Assembly: GCA_016879935.1 (NCBI GenBank)
Contig: JAACJQ010000056.1
Span: forward strand, 31,830-95,829
DNA length: 64,000 nt
Direction of reading: 5' to 3'
DNA from: Archangiaceae bacterium
GTDB taxonomy: Bacteria; Myxococcota; Myxococcia; Myxococcales; Myxococcaceae
Position numbers and translations under genes: made by a program. Under the pieces are notes generated by a model. It ran no database searches. It was not told the origin of the DNA and saw only the letters and a list, made by a program, of their open reading frames with translations. Below, one piece after another: positions 59,570 through 64,000 of the stretch. Position 1 is the stretch's first letter. The number at the start of each line of letters is the position of its first letter.

Positions 59570-60568
59570 ATGTCGCTCGCTCGCGTCACCCACGCCGAAG
59601 CCAACCTCATCACCCTCGCGCGCTGTGTCGTCGGCAGCGGCCCGGGCTCCGAGCTCACCAGACTGCTGCTCGTCAGCGTCGCGCCGCCCGCGAAGCTCGG
59701 CCCCACCTCGACCGCGCTGCTCGAAGAGACGCTCGCGCGCGGCGTCGGGTTCGCGCTGCTCAAGGAGGGCGGGTGGACGAACGAGGTCGACGGCCGGCTC
59801 TGGAGCCACGACCTGCCGCCGCTCACGTTCACCGCGAACACCATTCGGCTGCTGCAGTGGGCGCTGAAGTTGCCGCTGGCCGAGCCCGAGGTCGCCACGC
59901 TCCATTTTCAGGGAGCGCTCACGCCGTCGGAGGAGGTCTTCGCGGCCTTGCTGCTCGAGCGCGCGCGAGGCACTGCGGCCGAGGCGACGTTGATGGGCCA
60001 GAGCGAGCTGCGCAGTCTGCCGCTCGTGCAGTTGATGCACGCGGCGCCCATGGGCCGCGTCGGGAAGCTGACGGTCGCACCCCTGACGAAGGCGCATCTG
60101 CCCTTCGTGCGAGGCCTGCTCGACCTGCTCGGCGACGCCTGGTTCTCGGCCGAACTGTTCAAGGCCCAGCTCGCGCAGCCGAAGGTGCTCGGGTCGGTCG
60201 GTCGTGCACAGGCCGCAATCGCAGCTTCGTTCCTCGACGTCATCGACCAGCACTCGCAGCGTCACCTCGCGCGCTTCTTCATCGACGCGGCGGCGGCGTG
60301 GCTCTCGACTCGCACCGGCGCGGCCGACCTCGTCTCGCTCGACCCCGAGTCTCCGCTGCGTGAACGTGGTGAGGCGCGTCAGCAGGCGGGTGCGTTGTGG
60401 CGAGTCATTCAGCGCCTCGAGCAGTGGGACCAGCTGCATCGCTCCACACGGTTCATCGACGATGGCTATGACGTCGCGCAGGCGCTCGTGAAGGACTGGG
60501 AGCGCCTCGGCCCCAACGGCTTCGCGGCGGCGGGGCGAATTCTCGGCGAGCTCGAAGCCCTCACGTGA
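59570..60568 (+). CDS. Hypothetical protein in a radical-SAM operon
   Basis: A 332-residue mainly helical, soluble protein without signal peptide or recognised motif (CVVGSGPGSELTRLLLVSVA near the start, ATLHFQGALTPSEEVFAALL, RHLARFFIDAAAAWLSTR). It starts five bases after the activase and overlaps the SRPBCC gene by GTGA, so it probably works with both. It has no Gly-radical motif (RVxGY), hence it is not the target of the activase by that criterion. Confidence 0.7.
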   Translation: MSLARVTHAEANLITLARCVVGSGPGSELTRLLLVSVAPPAKLGPTSTALLEETLARGVGFALLKEGGWTNEVDGRLWSHDLPPLTFTANTIRLLQWALKLPLAEPEVATLHFQGALTPSEEVFAALLLERARGTAAEATLMGQSELRSLPLVQLMHAAPMGRVGKLTVAPLTKAHLPFVRGLLDLLGDAWFSAELFKAQLAQPKVLGSVGRAQAAIAASFLDVIDQHSQRHLARFFIDAAAAWLSTRTGAADLVSLDPESPLRERGEARQQAGALWRVIQRLEQWDQLHRSTRFIDDGYDVAQALVKDWERLGPNGFAAAGRILGELEALT

Positions 60569-61011
60569 GTCAGCCCGAAGCGCGCGCCTCCCTCGAGATC
60601 CCCGCGAGCATCGACCGCGTGTGGCAGGTGCTGACCGCGCTCGACCAGTACGGTGCGTGGAACCCGTTCATCGTGAAGGTCGACGGCGGCGCGACGCCCG
60701 TGCTGGGCGGGCGGCTGGTGCTCCATGTGAAGTGGGAGCAGGGCGGCGGCGCCTCGTCGGGTGAGGTCGTCACGCGTGTCGAGCCACCGGGGACTTCAGC
60801 GGCGCTCGCGTGGCGGTTCACTGGCGTGCTGCCGACGCTCGGGCTCGTTCGGGCAGAACGCCTGCAGACGTTGACCCGGCTCGACGACGTGCGCACTCGA
60901 TACGAGAGCGTGGAGATCTTCCACGGCTTGCTCGCGAGCTTCGTTCCACTCGAGAAGGTGCGGCGCGGGTTCGAGCGTCAGGCCGAAGCGCTGCGTGACG
61001 CCGCACGCTGA
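60565..61011 (+). CDS. SRPBCC family protein
   Basis: The 148-residue protein has the SRPBCC/polyketide-cyclase layout: SIDRVWQVLTALDQYGAWNP, LVLHVKWEQGGG, LAWRFTGVLPTLGLVRAERL and a long C-terminal helix. It should bind a small hydrophobic ligand. It is last in the radical-SAM operon (GTGA overlap), and its last 34 bases overlap the 3' end of the convergent ELWxxDGT gene. Confidence 0.82.
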   Translation: MSQPEARASLEIPASIDRVWQVLTALDQYGAWNPFIVKVDGGATPVLGGRLVLHVKWEQGGGASSGEVVTRVEPPGTSAALAWRFTGVLPTLGLVRAERLQTLTRLDDVRTRYESVEIFHGLLASFVPLEKVRRGFERQAEALRDAAR

Positions 61012-63779
61012 CGACGACGCAGCAGAGCCAGCACCCCGAGCCCCATCACTGGAGACCAGCCCGACGTGCCGCACGAGCAACCGGAAGCCATGGCTTGGCC
61101 ACCACCACCCGAGCCGCCAGCCGTCGCAGAACCGCCGGCCGTTGCGGAGCCGCCAGCCGCTGCGGAGCCGCCAGCCGTTGCGGAGCCGCCAGCCGTTGCG
61201 GAGCCGCCAGCCGCTGCAGAGCCGCCAGCCGTTGCGCTCCCGCCAGCTGTCGCGCTTCCGCCAGCTGTCGCGCTTCCGCCAGCTGTCGCGCTTCCTCCAC
61301 CTGCAGCGCCACCGCCTGCGCCGCCTCCGCTCGCATTCAGAGAGAGCTGCCACAGTGCATCGCCTGCTGGCGTCGACGCGACGAAGAACACCGAATCACC
61401 CACGCGCGTGAAGTTGCGCGGATTCGACGAGGCCGCGCCGGGCGCAAGGTCAGCCACGCGGGTCGTGCCGCCGGGCGTTCCATCGGTCACCCAGGGCTCG
61501 TTGCCGAACTCGTCACCTGCGGCGAAGAAAAACGGCCCGTCGCCCGGCTCACGCATCACCCACTGCAGCCCATCGGTGATGAAGTTCAGCGGAGCGTCGA
61601 CCGGAGGCACGGCGCTCGTCAGCTCCACCGTTCCCGCCGCGGTACCATCGGTACGCCACCACGACGACAGCACACCTCCGTCGCTCGCGCGCCCGGCGAA
61701 GAAGACCTGTGTCGGCGTGCGAACGGAGCGCACGATGGTGCCGCTCCAGATGAGCCCCGCGTCGACGCCATTGGTCGCCCAGACACCTCCGGGGTTGGTG
61801 TCGTTGGTCGCGGTCAGGCCGACCGCGAGATGCCGGGTCGGCAGCGGAACCAGCGACGTGATGGGCACGACGCTGAACGGCAGCACGGCCATGAGGCCTG
61901 CGTCACCCGTCGAGTCGACGCTGAAGAAGCCCCGGTTGCCGATGGCGTCGACGGAAGGACCGACGACGAGCAGGCGCCCGTCGAGGCGGGTCGCGGCTGT
62001 CGTTCCCGAGCTGCGGCCCCAAATCACCCGGCCACTGGCAGTGCCCGACTGCGACCAGAGGTTGCCGTCCGAGGTCGTGAAGAGCAGGTCGTCTGGCGTC
62101 GCAGCGACGAACACGACTTGGCCTGCGTCTGGCTGAATCGCCACAGGGCCCGACATGGTGACGTTGGTCAGCGTCGAGTTTCTGACCACGATCGCGCGGT
62201 CTCCCTGCCGGAGCAGGACGCCGCGCGCGCTGAACCGAACGCCGCCATCGGTGCCGTCCCACGTCGAGACTTCGCCGCCGCCGACCGAGGTCGAGTATGC
62301 GACGCCGCCATCGAGGGTGACCGAGAAGTTGAACGGCGGCAGCCCGGTGAGGTTGCTCGTCGACGACGAGACGACCTGCGTGGTGAGCGCTGGAGTCACC
62401 CGAATGAGGCGCGCGCCGGTCAAGTCCGAGATCAGCGCAGCGGGCCCGGCAGGCGTGTTCCCCAATACGTCGATCTGCGAGACGGTCGTCGTCGTGGTCG
62501 ACCAGCCGACGGGCACCGTGCCAGCGACGGTCCCATCGGTTCGGTAGAGCGTGGTCGGGCGCGTACCGCGCGTGAAGGAGGCCGTGGTTCCATCAGAGAC
62601 GAGGTCGTTGGTGCCCTGCGTGAAGAGGTCGGTGGCCACGGCGCCCGTGACGGCTGCGAGCGCCCCGTCGCCCCAGGCGACGACCAGGCCATTCGACGTG
62701 GGCACGACCCTCGTCACGCTGGTGAGCAGGCCGCCATCGGGTCGCAGCACCGGTACGTTCGATGGCGTCGGCGCGAGCAGGTCGACCAGCTCGAGCGCGT
62801 GCTGCGGCTCCCAGAGCCACGCGAGCCTGCCGCGCGTCGCGACGTTCCAGGGCGTCCAGCCGATGTCGGCAACCCGAACGCCTGCATCGAGGCCGTCATC
62901 GATGGCCCAGAGCTCCTGAGTGCCCGTGCCGGGGATCGTCACGAACGCCAGGAACTGGTCGGCGTCGACGGCGAACGCCGCGTTCTGGAGCGGCATGACC
63001 AGCTCGAGCCCGCCGTCGCTGCCGATGCGCGAGATACGTCGCGAGGTCGACCCGCTCTGGTCCATCGAGAGCACGAAGACCTGCCCGCGCGTGCGGTGCA
63101 GCGTCGAGGAACAGTTGCTCGACGCGCAGCCCTGGCCGAGGTTCACGCCACCATCGAAGGTGCGGCCATCGGTTCTCCAGATGGAGCCGCCCGTCGGCGC
63201 CACGTAGAGGCGCCCGTCGACGCCCTCGACGAAGGGCCCCGCCGGGCCGAGCTGTCGAAGGGTACCGTCCGGCTGCAGGGCCGAGAGCGTCTGCCCCTGG
63301 GTGTGAAGAATGCCGCCGCTCCAGAGCGTGATGGCGCCGCCGAGAGGTCGCACTGGCGCGGTGCCAGGGCCCGTGCCGTCGCTCCGCCCCAAGAAGCTCG
63401 CGCCCAGGCCGAAGGCGCCCGAGCCGCCGATGAAGAGCGCCCCGCCGTCGGTGCACGCGAAGCCATCGGAGGCCGCGACCGAGAAGCGCGGACCCGGCAC
63501 GAGGTCGCGAATGAGCTCGACGCGCCCGGCATCGGGCACCAGCCGATGCGGCTCCATGCCGGTGTTGATGTCACCGGCGAGCACGAACGAGGTCGAGCCG
63601 CATTGACCCAGCCACGTCGGCCCGCCCTGCACCACGCCATTCGCGGCGGGAAACCCCGGCTCCTGCCGAATGACGGTCGGCGTGCCGAGTGCCTGTGCCG
63701 ACTTCCCCGTCGCTTCGACTTCGAGGCCCCTGCACGCGCACAACCCCACCCACCCCAACACCAGCCAGCCGTTCTTCAT
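60978..63779 (-). CDS. ELWxxDGT-repeat surface lipoprotein with MYXO-CTERM-like tail
   Basis: The 933-residue exported protein has an N-terminal signal with CAC. It carries many beta-propeller-type repeats of the ELWxxDGT (Hyalangium) kind: LYRTDGTVAGTVPVGW, WWRTDGTAAGTVELTS, PWVTDGTPGGTTRVADL. A GGSATA linker of about 70 residues follows, then SGCSCGTSGWSPVMGLGVLALLRRRQR: a Cys motif, a hydrophobic helix and an Arg cluster. That is the myxobacterial MYXO-CTERM sorting signal, so the protein is probably released or surface-anchored after cleavage. It likely acts in adhesion. The gene overlaps the SRPBCC gene by 34 bases. Confidence 0.87.
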   Translation of the reverse strand: MKNGWLVLGWVGLCACRGLEVEATGKSAQALGTPTVIRQEPGFPAANGVVQGGPTWLGQCGSTSFVLAGDINTGMEPHRLVPDAGRVELIRDLVPGPRFSVAASDGFACTDGGALFIGGSGAFGLGASFLGRSDGTGPGTAPVRPLGGAITLWSGGILHTQGQTLSALQPDGTLRQLGPAGPFVEGVDGRLYVAPTGGSIWRTDGRTFDGGVNLGQGCASSNCSSTLHRTRGQVFVLSMDQSGSTSRRISRIGSDGGLELVMPLQNAAFAVDADQFLAFVTIPGTGTQELWAIDDGLDAGVRVADIGWTPWNVATRGRLAWLWEPQHALELVDLLAPTPSNVPVLRPDGGLLTSVTRVVPTSNGLVVAWGDGALAAVTGAVATDLFTQGTNDLVSDGTTASFTRGTRPTTLYRTDGTVAGTVPVGWSTTTTTVSQIDVLGNTPAGPAALISDLTGARLIRVTPALTTQVVSSSTSNLTGLPPFNFSVTLDGGVAYSTSVGGGEVSTWDGTDGGVRFSARGVLLRQGDRAIVVRNSTLTNVTMSGPVAIQPDAGQVVFVAATPDDLLFTTSDGNLWSQSGTASGRVIWGRSSGTTAATRLDGRLLVVGPSVDAIGNRGFFSVDSTGDAGLMAVLPFSVVPITSLVPLPTRHLAVGLTATNDTNPGGVWATNGVDAGLIWSGTIVRSVRTPTQVFFAGRASDGGVLSSWWRTDGTAAGTVELTSAVPPVDAPLNFITDGLQWVMREPGDGPFFFAAGDEFGNEPWVTDGTPGGTTRVADLAPGAASSNPRNFTRVGDSVFFVASTPAGDALWQLSLNASGGGAGGGAAGGGSATAGGSATAGGSATAGGSATAGGSAAAGGSATAGGSATAGGSAAAGGSATAGGSATAGGSGGGGQAMASGCSCGTSGWSPVMGLGVLALLRRRQRAASRSASA
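61111..61308. repeat. 18-bp coding minisatellite, about 11 units
   Basis: Eleven consecutive 18-bp units lie between 61111 and 61308, with the first seven nearly identical on the plus strand (GAGCCGCCAGCCGTTGCG). On the minus strand they encode GGSATA linker units before the C-terminal tail of the ELWxxDGT protein. Same kind of array as at 1-180. Confidence 0.85.
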
Positions 63780-63841
63780 GACGCTCCCGGGAAATGCAGG
63801 CCCCTTGGAGGCCGCTCACGACGAAATCACGACGAAGAAGT

Positions 63842-64000
63842 TCACGGCTCGTAGCCGAGGTCTGGGTAGTCGCGCTTGATGACCTCGCGCACCGCTTCGA
63901 GCTGGCACTGAAGGAACTCCTCGTTCTCTTCGAAGCGCCCGTTCTTCTCGGCCCACCACTGGTTCACCGTGCCGCAGAAGAGAAACGTCTGCCACGTCGC
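63842..64000 (-). CDS. C-terminal end of an unknown protein (starts beyond window)
   Basis: A frame enters from the right edge and ends at the TGA of 63844-63842, giving the last 52 residues: TWQTFLFCGTVNQWWAEKNG, then FEENEEFLQCQLEAVREVIK and RDYPDLGYEP. Codon use is typical of the window. No family is recognised. Confidence 0.65.
   Translation of the reverse strand, partial: ATWQTFLFCGTVNQWWAEKNGRFEENEEFLQCQLEAVREVIKRDYPDLGYEP

Overview
The window is very GC-rich, densely packed chromosomal DNA from a myxobacterium (phylum Myxococcota, most like the Myxococcaceae/Archangiaceae). Four things point there: many lipoproteins with long Gly/Ala/Ser linkers of the GGSATA type, a protein built from ELWxxDGT-like repeats that ends in a MYXO-CTERM-like tail (Cys motif, hydrophobic helix, Arg cluster), a carotenoid operon in the order known from Myxococcus xanthus with a CarA/CarH-type MerR regulator, and a TIGR02996 repeat-companion protein. 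No rRNA, tRNA, CRISPR array, insertion sequence or origin was found.

Layout. 0-12.2 kb: envelope and lipoprotein genes, a three-gene operon of exported hydrolases (a 5'-nucleotidase-like protein with a degenerate active site, a PAF-acetylhydrolase-like lipoprotein and an HSL-type esterase), an Rpn/YhgA-type nuclease, a YceI protein, a sugar-isomerase-like gene coupled to a TIGR02996 protein, and a small membrane-protein operon. 12.3-21.6 kb: a YtfJ-like thioredoxin-fold gene divergent from an eight-gene carotenoid operon (crtE, crtI, crtB, crtD, crtC, a glycosyltransferase, an acyltransferase and a CarH-type B12 photoreceptor). Every gene junction overlaps. Three 11-bp repeats of CarH-operator type lie upstream of crtE. 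22-28.5 kb: a shikimate operon made of an AroK-AroD-AroE fusion, aroC, aroB, aroA and a CrtI-family oxidoreductase, again with overlapping junctions. 28.6-32 kb: a hybrid histidine kinase and an M48 peptidase with a C-terminal TerB-like region.

32.3-35.8 kb is an accessory island with visibly lower GC and a different codon style. It holds a coupled two-gene module of unknown function, a convergent gene with a possible HEPN-like C-terminus, and two repeat-bearing non-coding stretches. 36.6-39.5 kb returns to core metabolism: phosphomannomutase/phosphoglucomutase, an FMN reductase and a ROK glucokinase. 39.8-50 kb holds exported enzymes (a tyrosine-phosphatase-like lipoprotein, a pectinacetylesterase-like lipoprotein, FKBP), a LysR regulator, a DUF4442 protein, an alpha/beta hydrolase with a perfect palindrome on its start codon, and a TonB-dependent receptor with its partner lipoprotein. 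50-64 kb carries an RCC1-repeat lipoprotein, a large CehA/McbA-type PHP lipoprotein interrupted by an in-frame amber codon, phosphofructokinase, a glycosidase-like lipoprotein, a radical-SAM activase operon and the ELWxxDGT protein.

How the parts work together. The crt operon should make an acyclic carotenoid (no lycopene cyclase is present) that is hydroxylated, then probably glycosylated and acylated, under light control through its own last gene. The aro operon covers dehydroquinate to chorismate, with only the DAHP synthase step missing. Many convergent genes abut or overlap, so long intergenic stretches stand out and are described individually.
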